Positions 8,655 through 17,944 of a stretch of 64,000 nucleotides of DNA are shown here, piece after piece. Under the pieces are notes generated by a model, which worked only from the letters and a program-made list of their open reading frames with translations, made no database searches and was not told where the DNA came from. Position numbers and translations under genes: made by a program. Location of the stretch: the NCBI GenBank assembly GCA_004296885.1, contig SCVN01000015.1:124001-188000 (forward strand), written 5' to 3'. Origin of the DNA: Nitrospirota bacterium (GTDB lineage: Bacteria > Nitrospirota > Nitrospiria > Nitrospirales > Nitrospiraceae). Within the stretch, counting starts at the first letter, position 1; every line of letters starts with the position of its first letter.

Positions 8655-9919
8655 AAAAAATAGACGACGTCCAGCGTCAGCGTCGGCTGGTAATTGGTTG
8701 CACGATTGCCTTGCTGAAAGACATTCCGGTCGGACTTGTCGTACCGGTACTCCAGGCGGGTGAGGAGCGACGCGAAGGGGCGGTACTGGAGGGTGCCGGT
8801 GGTTTCCCAGAGGGTCTGAGCCACGTCACGGGACGTTCGATTCTGCGTCGCGCCGAAACAGACGTTGGCTTTGGGGAAGGATTCGGTTCCGTTGCAGGAG
8901 ACGAATCCGCCTGCGTCCTCGAAGACCTCGGACCGGAATCTGAATCCCCACTGCTTCGTCACATCATAAATGAAATAGCCGGCCACCCCGTCCCAGCGCG
9001 CATTCCCTCCCCGACTGAGATCGCTGGCCCGCTCCTGGTTGGCGTAATAGGCTTCCAGAACCATCGACGCCTTCTCCGTGAGCTGGTAACTCAAGAACCC
9101 TCCGCCAAGAACACGATTCCCCTCCGACCTCGGACGCTGCCCCGGTCTCGGCCCGAAGAGTCCATAGAAGGTCGCCTTGAATCGTTCGGTCGGCGTCAGC
9201 ACGAGGGCGGACTCCACCATCGGCTTGTTCGTGGAGTCCCCGGTCGCCGAGGTGATCGAATTGATCCCGCCGATCGAAAAAGAAACCTGCTTGCTGAACT
9301 CATAGGAAGCCCGCAGCCCGAACGTCGTGAAGGGCTGGCCCAGCCCGAACAGCCAGGACCGTGAATAGTTCGGGTTTTCCGGACTCTCCAGGCCCTCGAA
9401 GCCGATCAGGGTATTGATGCGACCGGCCTTGATATCCAGGCCCTTCCCGATCGGCAGCACGTACTGGGCATAGAACTCCTGGAAATCCGCATAGGGACTG
9501 AGGTTGGTGCCCCCGATAAATTGGGAGTCCTTGCCCGCGTTGAACTTGACGTGGAACCCGGCCCGATCCCAGCCGGTTCCATCCGCATGGGCTTCACGAT
9601 CGAGCACGAACTTGGCGACGTTCGGCCGGAACTCGTTGGCATTGACGTCGAAGATGCGCAGTTGGTTGATGCCGTTGGAAGGGTTGTTGAAGTTCTGGGT
9701 GTAGGAACCTTCGAGATAGCCGGAGACGGATATGCCGAGAGTCTTGGAAACGATCTGTCGCCCCTGATCATCCCGCCTCCCGTCCTCAACCTTGGCCGGC
9801 TCGTCCAAAGCCAGAACGAAACCAGCTTGCCCCTGAAAGCACAAGGCAAAGAGGATCGTCCAAACACAGAAACAACTCAGACGAGACAGGATGATTCGAC
9901 GCAGGTGGGCCTCCACGCA
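8651..9919 (-). CDS. outer-membrane beta-barrel protein (porin-2/OmpL-like)
   Basis: The protein has an N-terminal hydrophobic signal, then alternating amphipathic strands rich in Tyr, Phe and Gly, and it ends in the typical C-terminal outer-membrane signature LTLDVVYFF. It resembles the BBP2-type putative porins that are common in Nitrospira. The start is uncertain. The frame is open to an ATG at 10030, but that puts the signal sequence about 70 residues in, so I use the GTG at 9919, just ahead of the LRRIILSRLSCF signal core. Neither start has a good ribosome site. Its position beside urea transport genes suggests, but does not prove, a solute uptake role. The stop codon overlaps that of the urea channel gene. 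Confidence 0.8.
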   Translation of the reverse strand, partial: CVEAHLRRIILSRLSCFCVWTILFALCFQGQAGFVLALDEPAKVEDGRRDDQGRQIVSKTLGISVSGYLEGSYTQNFNNPSNGINQLRIFDVNANEFRPNVAKFVLDREAHADGTGWDRAGFHVKFNAGKDSQFIGGTNLSPYADFQEFYAQYVLPIGKGLDIKAGRINTLIGFEGLESPENPNYSRSWLFGLGQPFTTFGLRASYEFSKQVSFSIGGINSITSATGDSTNKPMVESALVLTPTERFKATFYGLFGPRPGQRPRSEGNRVLGGGFLSYQLTEKASMVLEAYYANQERASDLSRGGNARWDGVAGYFIYDVTKQWGFRFRSEVFEDAGGFVSCNGTESFPKANVCFGATQNRTSRDVAQTLWETTGTLQYRPFASLLTRLEYRYDKSDRNVFQQGNRATNYQPTLTLDVVYFF

Positions 9920-10114
9920 ATGCGCGAATCTTGCCTGAAGCCGGATAGAAATGGAAGGGATCGGAGGACCCGGGTTGGGGCGAGAGACTAGGACGCTAGA
10001 CAGGGCGACGGTGACCGAGGTTGCGCACATCGAACGAGCACCGCTTCATCGTGCGTGTTCTGCGAGCAACCCTCTTCTCTTACCTCTCACATCACGTCGG
10101 GGTGGTGCTTCTAA

Positions 10115-10202
10115 GGCTGGCTGGGATGCCCTCGACTGCGCGCGTCGAGCGACCACTTTCTGAAGTGGGGGCTTCGCGAGCAAGGAGGGCGCCCAGCCAG
10201 CC
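10115..10202. repeat. multi-hairpin palindromic element downstream of urtE
   Basis: Outer arms GGCTGGCTGGG (10115-10125) and CCCAGCCAGCC (10192-10202) are perfectly complementary and are extended by GCCCTC/GAGGGC. Inside are three further small hairpins: CTCGAC/GTCGAG, CACTT/AAGTG and GCT/AGC. The 88-bp element can fold into a cloverleaf-like structure. It lies 8 bp past the urtE stop, where it could stabilise the 3' end or terminate the urt transcript. Confidence 0.75.
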
Positions 10203-10210
10203 CCATCCTC

Positions 10211-10921
10211 TCACACGATCAAATGCTGCTTCACCTGCTCTTCGCTCAATTCGGCCGCCCGCCCCGACGCCACCACCGCCCCTTTGGCCATGATCACGTA
10301 GGTGTCGGCCAGCCGCGCCGCAAACTCCATGTACTGCTCCACGAGCAGGATCGCGAAGCGCCGTTCGGCCTTGAAGCTTTCAATGACGCTTTCGATCTGC
10401 TCGACGATGGAGGGCTGAATCCCTTCCGTCGGCTCGTCCAGGAGCAGCAGCTTGGGCTTGGACAACAAGGCCCGGCCGATCGCCAGTTGCTGCTGCTGCC
10501 CTCCGCTCAAGACCCCGCCAGCCCGTTCCAGCATCTGCGCGAGAACCGGGAACAGTGAAAAAACCTCGTCGTAGGCGGCTTTCTCCGAACCGCCGTTCTG
10601 GGCCAAGGGCCCCGCTTCATAGCCTAATCGGAGATTCTCCCGGACCGTCAGGTGCGGAAAAATCTCGCGCCCTTGCGGCACATAGGCGATGCCACGCCGC
10701 ACGCGCCGATCCGGGGATTCGTGCGCAATATCGTCGCCGCCGAACTGCATTTTTCCGGTCCGCGACTTCAGGAGCCCCATGATGGTCTTGAGCAGAGTCG
10801 TTTTGCCGACGCCGTTCCGGCCCATCAAACAGACGACCTGGCCCGGGCCCACCTCCAACGACACATTGCGCAGGATATGGCTCTCGCCGTAATAGACGTT
10901 CTGGTTATCGAGCCGCAGCAT
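10211..10921 (-). CDS. urtE: urea ABC transporter ATP-binding protein UrtE
   Basis: This is one of the two ATPases of the high-affinity urea importer UrtABCDE. The 236-aa protein belongs to the LivF-like branch. It shows Walker A GRNGVGKTTL, Q loop YVPQGREIFP, signature LSGGQQQQLAIGRALL, Walker B LLLLDEPTEGIQP and the H-loop region LLVEQY. Its start overlaps the urtD end by 17 nt on the same strand. It is the last gene of the fmdC-urtA-ridA-urtB-urtC-urtD-urtE series. Confidence 0.95.
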   Translation of the reverse strand: MLRLDNQNVYYGESHILRNVSLEVGPGQVVCLMGRNGVGKTTLLKTIMGLLKSRTGKMQFGGDDIAHESPDRRVRRGIAYVPQGREIFPHLTVRENLRLGYEAGPLAQNGGSEKAAYDEVFSLFPVLAQMLERAGGVLSGGQQQQLAIGRALLSKPKLLLLDEPTEGIQPSIVEQIESVIESFKAERRFAILLVEQYMEFAARLADTYVIMAKGAVVASGRAAELSEEQVKQHLIV

Positions 10922-11726
10922 CGTCTTTCTTCTCTTTTTTCCGGCCCAAGTAGATCTCCATCACACGCGGGTCGGATTGGATTTTCTCCACCGGCCCTTC
11001 GCAGAGCACCGTCCCTTCGTGCAACACCGTGACAGTCCGGGCGATCTGTCGCACAAATTCCATGTCGTGCTCAATGACGATGATGGAATGTTTTTCCGCG
11101 AGCGAGAGCAATAGCTGCCCTGTCTGTTCTGTCTCCTGATCCGTCATGCCGGCCACCGGTTCGTCCACCAGCAGGAGCGCCGGGTCCTGCAGCAACACCA
11201 TCCCGATCTCCAGCCACTGCTTTTCGCCGTGGGAAAGGGCGCCGGCCCTGCTCCCCCGTTTGTCCTTCAGCCCGATCGTGGCCAGCCCCGACTCGATCCT
11301 CTCGGTCTCCTGTCTCGTAGCCTTGGCCCAAAGGGTGGCAAAGACTCCCTTGCTGGCCCGCTTGACCGACAACTCCAGGTTTTCCCAGACCGTCAGGTTG
11401 CCGAAGACCGACGGCGTCTGAAACTTGCGGCCGATGCCCAGCGCGGCGATCTGGTTCTCGCGCAGGGGCAGCAAGTCCTGGTCCCTGCCGAAAATCACGC
11501 GCCCGGACTGGGGCTTGGCCTTGCCGGAGATCACGTCCAGCAACGTGGTCTTGCCGGCCCCGTTGGGCCCGATCACCACACGCAGCTCGTGATAATTGAC
11601 GATGAAGTTGAGATCGCGGAGGGCCTTGAACCCGTCGAAGTCGACCGTGACGCCTTCGAGGTAAATGATGGAGCCCCGCTCGGCTGCGACGTGCACTGTC
11701 TCTTCGTCCTGCATGGTTCCGTTCAT
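10905..11726 (-). CDS. urtD: urea ABC transporter ATP-binding protein UrtD
   Basis: This is the LivG-like ATPase partner of UrtE in the urea importer. In 273 aa it has Walker A GPNGAGKTTLLD, the FQTPSVFGNLTV segment, signature LSHGEKQWLEIGM, Walker B LLLVDEPVAGM and the H-loop IIVIEHDMEFV. The LSHGEKQWLEI form of the signature and the VDFDGFKAL N-terminus are characteristic of UrtD rather than of branched-chain amino-acid ATPases. It lies 12 bp downstream of urtC, so translation is probably coupled. Confidence 0.95.
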   Translation of the reverse strand: MNGTMQDEETVHVAAERGSIIYLEGVTVDFDGFKALRDLNFIVNYHELRVVIGPNGAGKTTLLDVISGKAKPQSGRVIFGRDQDLLPLRENQIAALGIGRKFQTPSVFGNLTVWENLELSVKRASKGVFATLWAKATRQETERIESGLATIGLKDKRGSRAGALSHGEKQWLEIGMVLLQDPALLLVDEPVAGMTDQETEQTGQLLLSLAEKHSIIVIEHDMEFVRQIARTVTVLHEGTVLCEGPVEKIQSDPRVMEIYLGRKKEKKDDAAAR

Positions 11727-11738
11727 CGCATGCCCACG

Positions 11739-12896
11739 TTAACGGGGGCCCGGCTCGGAGGTCGCGAGCGGTTTGTCCAAACCGTTGCCGGCTCGCCGCG
11801 ACGACCAGCTGCCACCCAGTTTCCGCAAGAGGCCGACGCAGCCATCGGGAAAGAACAAGACGACGGCGATAAAGAGCCCGCCCAGGAAAAACGGCCAGAG
11901 CTCGGGGAAATGATTGGTCAGGATGCTCCGTCCCAGGTTGACGCCGACCGCACCCAGCACCGCGCCTACCAACGTCCCACGCCCGCCGACCGCCACCCAG
12001 ATGACCATCTCGATGGAAGGCAACACGCCGATTTGCGCCGGGGTAATGATGCCCACTTGCGGTACGTAGAGAGCCCCGGCCAGGCCGGCCAGGGCGGCCG
12101 ACACGACGAACACGAACAGCTTGTAGTTGGCCGGGGAATAGCCGGAAAAGAGCACCCGTTGCTCGCTGTCACGGATCGCCACCAGCACCTTGCCCGTGCG
12201 GGACTTGATGATCCGGCGACAAAGAAGGTAGGCGGCCCCCAGGAAAAAGACCGTCACGACATAGAGGGCCCGCTGCGTGCCCGGTTCGCTCAGGCGGAAC
12301 CCGAAGAGGGTTTTGAAGTCGGTCAACCCGTTGGTGCCACCCAGGTTGGTTTCGTTCCGGTTGAAAACCAGCCAGGCCGACAGGGCCAAGGCCTGCGTGA
12401 TGATCGAGAAGTACACGCCCTTGATCCGGCTGCGGAAGGCGAGAAATCCGAAGATCGCGGCGAAGATCGTCGGGACCAGGATCGCCGCGGCCACCGACAG
12501 CCAGGCGCTGGAGAACGGCCTCCAAAACAGCGGCAGCTCCTTGACTTGGTTCCAGACCATGAAATCCGGCAGCGCGCTGCCGTAGACGCTCTCGGTCCCG
12601 ATCGAGAGCATCATATGCATCCCGATCGCATAGGCCCCCAAACCGAAAAACACCCCGTGGCCGAGGCTCAGAATGCCCGTGTAGCCCCAAATCAAATCCA
12701 ACCCGAGCGCCAGGATGGCGAAGGCTAGGAACTTGCCGAAGAGATTCAGGGTGAAGTCGGACACGTGCAGCGGAGAATCCGTTCCGGGCAGCACGTTCAA
12801 CAGAGGCAGGACGATCAACAGGACAAAGCCGACCAGCCAGAAGGAAAGCCCTTCGCCCCGCTGGGTGGTGTGGTCGCCATTCTGTTCTTCACTCAT
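11739..12896 (-). CDS. urtC: urea ABC transporter permease UrtC
   Basis: This LivM-type inner-membrane permease of the urea importer has 385 aa with about ten hydrophobic helices. Conserved permease segments include DLIWGYTGILSLGHGVFFGLGAYA near residue 65 and the EAA-like region around GYSPANYKLFVFVVSAALAGLAGALYVPQVG. It pairs with UrtB to form the translocation pathway. It is separated from urtB by about 95 bp that hold an AT-rich repeat-like spacer. Confidence 0.94.
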   Translation of the reverse strand: MSEEQNGDHTTQRGEGLSFWLVGFVLLIVLPLLNVLPGTDSPLHVSDFTLNLFGKFLAFAILALGLDLIWGYTGILSLGHGVFFGLGAYAIGMHMMLSIGTESVYGSALPDFMVWNQVKELPLFWRPFSSAWLSVAAAILVPTIFAAIFGFLAFRSRIKGVYFSIITQALALSAWLVFNRNETNLGGTNGLTDFKTLFGFRLSEPGTQRALYVVTVFFLGAAYLLCRRIIKSRTGKVLVAIRDSEQRVLFSGYSPANYKLFVFVVSAALAGLAGALYVPQVGIITPAQIGVLPSIEMVIWVAVGGRGTLVGAVLGAVGVNLGRSILTNHFPELWPFFLGGLFIAVVLFFPDGCVGLLRKLGGSWSSRRAGNGLDKPLATSEPGPR

Positions 12897-12990
12897 CTTG
12901 GTCTAGGGTCATGTTGCGGTGAAGTGTTCATTGTGAGTGATGAGGTATCAACTCGCAACTCAAAATTCAACACGCAGCACTGATTCTGAT

Positions 12991-14592
12991 TTATGATTCG
13001 ACGTGCCGCCCCTTGATCGTAAAGAGCCCCGAGGGCCGCCACTGCAAGAACAGGATCACGAGGACCAGAATGAACACCTTGCCGTAGACCGCGCCGAAAC
13101 TCGGCTCCAACAGCTTGTTCAAGCCCCCGATCCCCAGCGACGCCACGATCGTGCCCGCCAACTTCCCCACCCCGCCCGTTACCACGACCATGAACGAATC
13201 CACGATGTAGTTCTGCCCCAAGCCCGGCTCGACGTTGCCGATGAGCGTGAGCGCGCACCCGGCCAGCCCGGCAAGGCCGGACCCGAAGGCGAAGGTGTAG
13301 GCATCCACCTTGCGGGTCGGAATCGCCAGGCAAGCGCTCATGTTCCGGTTCTGCATGACGGCCCGGACCTTCAAGCCCACGCCGGTGCGGAACAACAGGA
13401 AGTAGATGCCCAGCACGCAGACGGAGGCCAGCCCGATGATGAACATGCGATTGTACGGGAGCTGCACGCCGACCATCAACTGCATCCCTCCGCTGAGCCA
13501 GCTCGGCGCCACAACCGACGTCAGATCCCCGAACACCACACGCGCCCCTTGGATCAAGATCAAACTGACGCCCCAGGTGGCCAGCAGGGTTTCCAGCGGA
13601 CGTCCGTACAGGAACCGGATCAGCGACGCCTCCAGCAACAAGCCGAACAGGCCGGCCGCCAGGAACGAACAGGGCATGGCCAGCAGAAAATAATAGTCGA
13701 AGAGGCCCGGAGGCAGCCACGCTTTAAATCCCTCCTGCGTCAGAAACGTCGCATAGGCTCCCAGCATCATGAACTCGCCGTGGGCCATGTTGATCACGCC
13801 CATCAGCCCGAAAATAATCGCCAGGCCCAGGGCCATCAGCAACAGAACCGAACTCAAACTGATGCCGCGAAAGAGGGTCTCGATGGCGCTGGTCCAGCTG
13901 CTCCATGTTTCGATGCGCTCGATCGCCTCCGCGGCCGCCTTGGCGACCAGGGCCTGCCCCGGTGCCTGATCTCCCGATCCGGAACCGGCCGCCTGCTCCT
14001 GCCCGGGAATCGCCGAAGGAGCCTGGCCTGATCCAGTCGAAGAACCGGCCAGCTCTTTCAAGGCCGGAACGGCATTCTGACTATGCAACTCGCCCAGTTT
14101 GGTTGCGGCCGCCGCCTTGAGGGCCGGGTCGGCGTCGGCCAGCTTGATCAGGCCGATCGACTCTTCGATCTGGTAGCGGACCCACCGGTCCTGCTCGGCC
14201 GGGAGCGCCGCCTCCAGCCAGACCAGGGCCATCGGATTACCGGTCGTGGCCAAATCGGCTGCCGCCGAACGCCGATCCTCCTGCTTCTGACTCGTCAGTT
14301 TCGTCTTGTTCTTGAGCAGATCCAGGACCGGCTTGATCGCCATCCGCAAGCTGCGATCTCCCTCCGCCCGCATCGCCTCCAACTTCGGCAAAAGGCCGGC
14401 GTCGCCCCGGGTAATCAACGTCTGGACCGCCGCTTCTTGAACCGCCGCATCTTCGCTGGCCAGGCCCTTGAGCGCCTCATCAATCATAGCCGACACAGTC
14501 GATGGAGCGGTTTGGGCCGGTTCCTCAGCCCAAACGCCAACGACACTGCCGCACAAGACGGCCAGCACCACTATCCACCACACCTTCTTCAT
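12991..14592 (-). CDS. urtB: urea ABC transporter permease UrtB with long N-terminal periplasmic domain
   Basis: This LivH-type permease is 533 aa long from the ATG at 14592. It begins with a signal-like helix ([13 protein letters not shown]). About 220 residues of alpha-helical, HEAT-like sequence follow (repeats such as [17 protein letters not shown]), and then the permease core with [23 protein letters not shown] and [19 protein letters not shown]. The long N-terminal region is usual for UrtB and distinguishes it from LivH. The ATG overlaps the ridA stop by 4 nt. The frame is open further upstream but that part lies inside ridA. Confidence 0.95.
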   Translation of the reverse strand: MKKVWWIVVLAVLCGSVVGVWAEEPAQTAPSTVSAMIDEALKGLASEDAAVQEAAVQTLITRGDAGLLPKLEAMRAEGDRSLRMAIKPVLDLLKNKTKLTSQKQEDRRSAAADLATTGNPMALVWLEAALPAEQDRWVRYQIEESIGLIKLADADPALKAAAATKLGELHSQNAVPALKELAGSSTGSGQAPSAIPGQEQAAGSGSGDQAPGQALVAKAAAEAIERIETWSSWTSAIETLFRGISLSSVLLLMALGLAIIFGLMGVINMAHGEFMMLGAYATFLTQEGFKAWLPPGLFDYYFLLAMPCSFLAAGLFGLLLEASLIRFLYGRPLETLLATWGVSLILIQGARVVFGDLTSVVAPSWLSGGMQLMVGVQLPYNRMFIIGLASVCVLGIYFLLFRTGVGLKVRAVMQNRNMSACLAIPTRKVDAYTFAFGSGLAGLAGCALTLIGNVEPGLGQNYIVDSFMVVVTGGVGKLAGTIVASLGIGGLNKLLEPSFGAVYGKVFILVLVILFLQWRPSGLFTIKGRHVES

Positions 14593-15005
14593 GCGGGCTT
14601 GCCCGATCCCGACTGCGATGCAACCATCACCGCATCCGCTTCGATTTCCACGAGCATCTCCGGGGCGATCAGGCGGCTGACCTCCAGCACCGTCGCAGCC
14701 GGGCGAATCTCGCTGAAGAATTCCCCGTGCGCCTGGCCGACTCTTTCCCAATCCGCCATCCGCGTCAGGTAGACCCGCGTGCGCACGACATCCTGCAACC
14801 GGGCGCCGGCCGCCTGAAGCGCCTTGTCGATTTTCTTGAGGATCTGGACGGTTTGCGCATAGGCGTCGTTCTGGCCGACGATGTGGCCCGCGTCGTCAGT
14901 CCCCGTGGTTCCCGACACGAACACCTGCGCGCCGATCCGGACCGCACGCGAATAGCCTATTTTCGATTCCCACGGGCTTCCCGTTCCGATATTTTGCCGC
15001 GTCAT
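14589..15005 (-). CDS. RidA/YjgF/YER057c family protein
   Basis: This 138-aa protein of the RidA fold has the family features: [20 protein letters not shown] near the start, a [17 protein letters not shown] helix, a conserved arginine in VVRTRVYLT, and [25 protein letters not shown] at the end. Classical RidA enzymes hydrolyse reactive 2-aminoacrylate-type imines to ketoacids and ammonia. Some relatives act on amides or other nitrogen compounds. Its position between urtA and urtB is unusual and suggests a task in urea or amide metabolism, but the substrate is unknown. It overlaps urtB by 4 nt, so it is co-translated. Confidence 0.9.
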   Translation of the reverse strand: MTRQNIGTGSPWESKIGYSRAVRIGAQVFVSGTTGTDDAGHIVGQNDAYAQTVQILKKIDKALQAAGARLQDVVRTRVYLTRMADWERVGQAHGEFFSEIRPAATVLEVSRLIAPEMLVEIEADAVMVASQSGSGKPA

Positions 15006-15033
15006 GTCCCCCCCACGCCGGCCTCACAACATA

Positions 15034-15067
15034 GGTGTGGCGCGACAAGATACTGCCGCGCCACACC
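15034..15067. other. perfect 11-bp stem-loop after urtA
   Basis: GGTGTGGCGCG (15034-15044) and CGCGCCACACC (15057-15067) form a perfect stem with a 12-nt loop. No T-tract follows on the minus strand. It lies between urtA and ridA. Stem-loops placed after the binding-protein gene in ABC operons often protect the upstream mRNA from 3' decay, which raises binding-protein output. That role is inferred here. Confidence 0.7.
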
Positions 15068-15086
15068 CGGATGCCCTCAGACCTGC

Positions 15087-16454
15087 TTAGGCCTTTTTCT
15101 GATAGGTGCCCTGGTGGCTAATCCAGTCGCAGCCCTTGTCGGGATTCGTGTATTCGCTCCAGGGCTCAGGCTTCACCAATCCCTTGGACCGCCAGACCGT
15201 CTTGAACTGCCCGTCCTTCAAGATCTCGCCGATCAGGACCGGCTTGTTCGTATGGTGATTGGCCTCGTCCATCTTGATCTCGCCGCCCGGCGCCAGGAAC
15301 TTCTGTCCGTACACGGCCTTCCGCACCGAATCCACGTCGGTCTTGCCGGCCTTCTCGACCGCCTGCTTCCAGACATGGACGCCGAAGTAGGCCGCCTCGA
15401 TTGGGTCGTCCGTAACCCGCTTGTCTCCGTCCGGCAGATTGTTCTTCTTGCAATAAGCCTTGAAGTTGGCCACGAACTGTTTGTTCTGCGGCGTATCCAC
15501 GCTCTGGTAATAGTTCCAGGCCGCCAGGTGCCCGACCAGCGCGGTCGTGTCCATTCCGCGCAGTTCGTCCTCCGCCACGCTGAAGGCCATGATCGGGGCA
15601 TCCTCGGCCCGCAATCCCTGATTGGCGAATTCCTTGTAGAAGGGCACGTTGCTGTCGCCGTTGATCGTGCTGATCACGGCCGCCCCGCCCCCCGCGGCGA
15701 ACTTCTTGATCTTGCCGACGATGGTCTGATAGTCCTGATGGTGGAACGGCGTATACTCTTCCGCGATGTTGGCCGCCGGCACTTTCTTGGCCAGCAACAT
15801 GGCCCGCAAAATCTTGTTCGTCGTGCGGGGGTACACGTAGTCGGTGCCGAGCAGGTAGAACTTCTTGAACCCGCCCCCTTCCTTGCTCATCAGGTATTCC
15901 ACGGCCGGCACCGCCTGCTGGTTGACCGCCGCGCCCGTATAGAACACGTTGTGGGAGCACTCCTCCCCTTCATACTGCACCGGGTAGAAGAGCAGCCCGT
16001 TGTTCTTCTCGAAGACCGGCAGCACGGACTTGCGGCTTACCGACGTCCAACAGCCGAAGGTCACCGCCACCTTGTCCACCAGCAGGAGTTGTTTGGCCTT
16101 CTCCGCAAAGAGGTCCCAATTGGACGCCGGATCCACCACCACCGGCTGGATCTTGCGGCCCAGCACACCGCCCTTGGCGTTGATCTCCTCCACCGCCATC
16201 AAGACCACATCGCGCAAGGACACTTCGCTGATCGCCATCGTGCCGCTCAAGGAATGGAGCACGCCGATCTTGATGGGCTCCTTGTCCGCCGCATAGGAGA
16301 GGGCCCAGTTGCCCAAATCTCCCAGCAGGGCCGCAACGCCAAGGCCCGCGGCCACCCTCGTGCCTTTTACCAGAAAATCGCGCCGGGACTCCCCGACCCC
16401 GGTCATGTCCCCGCCCTCGACTTGCTGATCGTTCTTCTTGGAAATCGGTGCCAT
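15087..16454 (-). CDS. urtA: urea ABC transporter substrate-binding protein UrtA
   Basis: This is the periplasmic urea-binding protein of the UrtABCDE importer, 455 aa. A twin-arginine signal is visible (SRRDFLVKGTRVAAGLG, about residues 23-39), so it is probably exported folded through Tat. The mature part has the UrtA pattern IKIGVLHSLSGTMAISE, NAKGGVLGRKIQPVVVDPASNW and DDPIEAAYFGVHVWKQAVEKAG. It is followed by a strong stem-loop and then ridA. It sits second in the fmdC-led operon, 46 bp after fmdC. Confidence 0.97.
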   Translation of the reverse strand: MAPISKKNDQQVEGGDMTGVGESRRDFLVKGTRVAAGLGVAALLGDLGNWALSYAADKEPIKIGVLHSLSGTMAISEVSLRDVVLMAVEEINAKGGVLGRKIQPVVVDPASNWDLFAEKAKQLLLVDKVAVTFGCWTSVSRKSVLPVFEKNNGLLFYPVQYEGEECSHNVFYTGAAVNQQAVPAVEYLMSKEGGGFKKFYLLGTDYVYPRTTNKILRAMLLAKKVPAANIAEEYTPFHHQDYQTIVGKIKKFAAGGGAAVISTINGDSNVPFYKEFANQGLRAEDAPIMAFSVAEDELRGMDTTALVGHLAAWNYYQSVDTPQNKQFVANFKAYCKKNNLPDGDKRVTDDPIEAAYFGVHVWKQAVEKAGKTDVDSVRKAVYGQKFLAPGGEIKMDEANHHTNKPVLIGEILKDGQFKTVWRSKGLVKPEPWSEYTNPDKGCDWISHQGTYQKKA

Positions 16455-16473
16455 GGTTGTCGCTCCTTTCAGA

Positions 16474-16490
16474 TGAGTCCGAAGGACTCA
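16474..16490. other. 7-bp stem-loop between fmdC and urtA
   Basis: TGAGTCC-GAA-GGACTCA is a perfect stem with a GAA triloop in the 46-bp spacer between the fmdC stop and the urtA start. It may be a processing or stability element. The structure is short, so the functional claim is weak. Confidence 0.45.
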
Positions 16491-16500
16491 CGTACCGCTC

Positions 16501-17904
16501 TCAAAAGTTGTACCACACGGACATGTTGTACTGCTGGCCCGAGAACCGTTCCATGGTGGTCCATTGGGTCCAGAGGTTCTGGAACTCCGCCCCGAAGTAG
16601 AAGTCGGCCCAGATCGGCCGGACGTAGGTCGCATACATCCGTTGGTTGGAGAGGTACTGGATGTTCGCTGCCGTCGTGCTGCCGCTCAGGTCGTTCTTGT
16701 TGGGATTGTCGAAGCCATAGCCGACCAGGATCGTGCTGGGCGAGTGCGACGGAGCATAAGACAATTGGCCCCAACCGACCAGGGCCCGGACCGGCTTGCC
16801 GGTCGTCAGGTTCAACTCCTGGTTGAAGCGGAAGAACTCCACCCCCATGGCCTGGCCATAGGCAATTTCGCCGGAGAATTTCAGGTTCTTCGTGAGCGGA
16901 TGCACCGCTTCGACGCCGAACAGATACGAATTGATGTCTCGCCCGGCTTGAAACGTCGTATTGCCTGTAATCGGCGCGGAGCGGTAGTACCGATAGCCGA
17001 CGCTGGCCGCCAACATCGAACCTTGCAGGTTCCCGGTCCCGCTGTAGGCCAGTCTGCCTCCATAGTAGGGATTCTGCACCGGGTCGTTGAACGGCGCGAC
17101 GTTGGTCGGACCGCCGCCGACCTGGGCCGACGGGATCGTCGTAGGCCTGGTTTGCGTATTGCCGCAGCAGGCCGACAGACCACGCTCGAAGCGCATGACC
17201 GTCACCAGGCCCTCGAGGTTTTGATTGAATTGGTGCCGCACCGTGACTTGCGGCAGACGTTGCCAGAGGTTTCCGCCGTAGCCCATGATCGAGAAGTCGA
17301 TCAGGTCCGGGTGCAAGGACATGATCGGCGTCCAGTCCATGCCGGCCGTCAGGCTGGTCTTGTCGTTCGTATACTTCACGAAAGCCAGGCGGAGACGGGG
17401 CGAGATGTTGCCCGCGTTGTCCGTCTGTGAGTAGAAATCCGCCTCGACCACACCGGTCAGAGAATGCTTTCCATCGGTCCGGTCAGCCCGGAGGCCAAAT
17501 ACGCTGTAGCGCGGGTTCAGCGTCGAGGTGGCGTTGTTGCCCTTGCCGGCCGCCGTGGCATATCCGTTGAACTGTCCCGGGTCCAAGGGGTTGTTGTTGC
17601 GGCTGCTATAGATCGCATCCAACTCGATGCGTCCATAGGGGGTGATGCTCCCCTTGCTGCCTTCCGTGTAGATGGCCGAGAGGCAGCCGGCGCAGAGGTG
17701 CGTCGCTGGTTCTTCCTTGCGAATCAACTGCCCGGCTCCTTCTTCTTGCTGCGGCGCCACCTCCTGCTTGTGCAACTCCTCGAGCATGGGCTTCGGACCG
17801 CCATCCTTCTGTTCCTGCGCAAATGCCGGCGCCGCGCCGACCATGAGCACTGCGGCCAACAGCGTCAGGCTGATGCCGCCCCACATACCAAATCTCTTCA
17901 ACAT
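16501..17904 (-). CDS. fmdC: FmdC-type outer-membrane porin for urea/short-chain amides
   Basis: This 467-aa precursor has a clear signal peptide ending in AAPAFA, then a charged linker, then beta-barrel strands, and it ends in SGQQYNMSVWYNF with the terminal phenylalanine of outer-membrane proteins. FmdC-like porins are reported with urea and amide gene sets in Nitrospira. Position directly ahead of urtA and on the same strand supports that call. The ATG at 17904 follows a strong GGAGGAGG site. Two cysteines within LCAGC near the mature N-terminus are unusual for a porin. Transcription should start near 18080, giving a leader of about 175 nt with marked secondary structure. Confidence 0.85.
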   Translation of the reverse strand: MLKRFGMWGGISLTLLAAVLMVGAAPAFAQEQKDGGPKPMLEELHKQEVAPQQEEGAGQLIRKEEPATHLCAGCLSAIYTEGSKGSITPYGRIELDAIYSSRNNNPLDPGQFNGYATAAGKGNNATSTLNPRYSVFGLRADRTDGKHSLTGVVEADFYSQTDNAGNISPRLRLAFVKYTNDKTSLTAGMDWTPIMSLHPDLIDFSIMGYGGNLWQRLPQVTVRHQFNQNLEGLVTVMRFERGLSACCGNTQTRPTTIPSAQVGGGPTNVAPFNDPVQNPYYGGRLAYSGTGNLQGSMLAASVGYRYYRSAPITGNTTFQAGRDINSYLFGVEAVHPLTKNLKFSGEIAYGQAMGVEFFRFNQELNLTTGKPVRALVGWGQLSYAPSHSPSTILVGYGFDNPNKNDLSGSTTAANIQYLSNQRMYATYVRPIWADFYFGAEFQNLWTQWTTMERFSGQQYNMSVWYNF

Positions 17905-17944
17905 GACCTCCTCCGTATCCCCAAATCGTTCAATGTGAAAATGA

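Noticed and set aside
11229-12728. 499-codon plus-strand frame over urtC and urtD
   Set aside because: It is antisense to both permease and ATPase motifs and has a charged, featureless translation.
14502-16826. 774-codon plus-strand frame across urtA and the ridA region
   Set aside because: It is antisense to urtA, ridA and the urtB start, which have clear family motifs and ribosome sites.
2477-17904. assignment to comammox Nitrospira on the basis of urea genes
   Set aside because: Urease and Urt occur in canonical nitrite oxidisers too, and no amo, hao or nxr gene is in the window.
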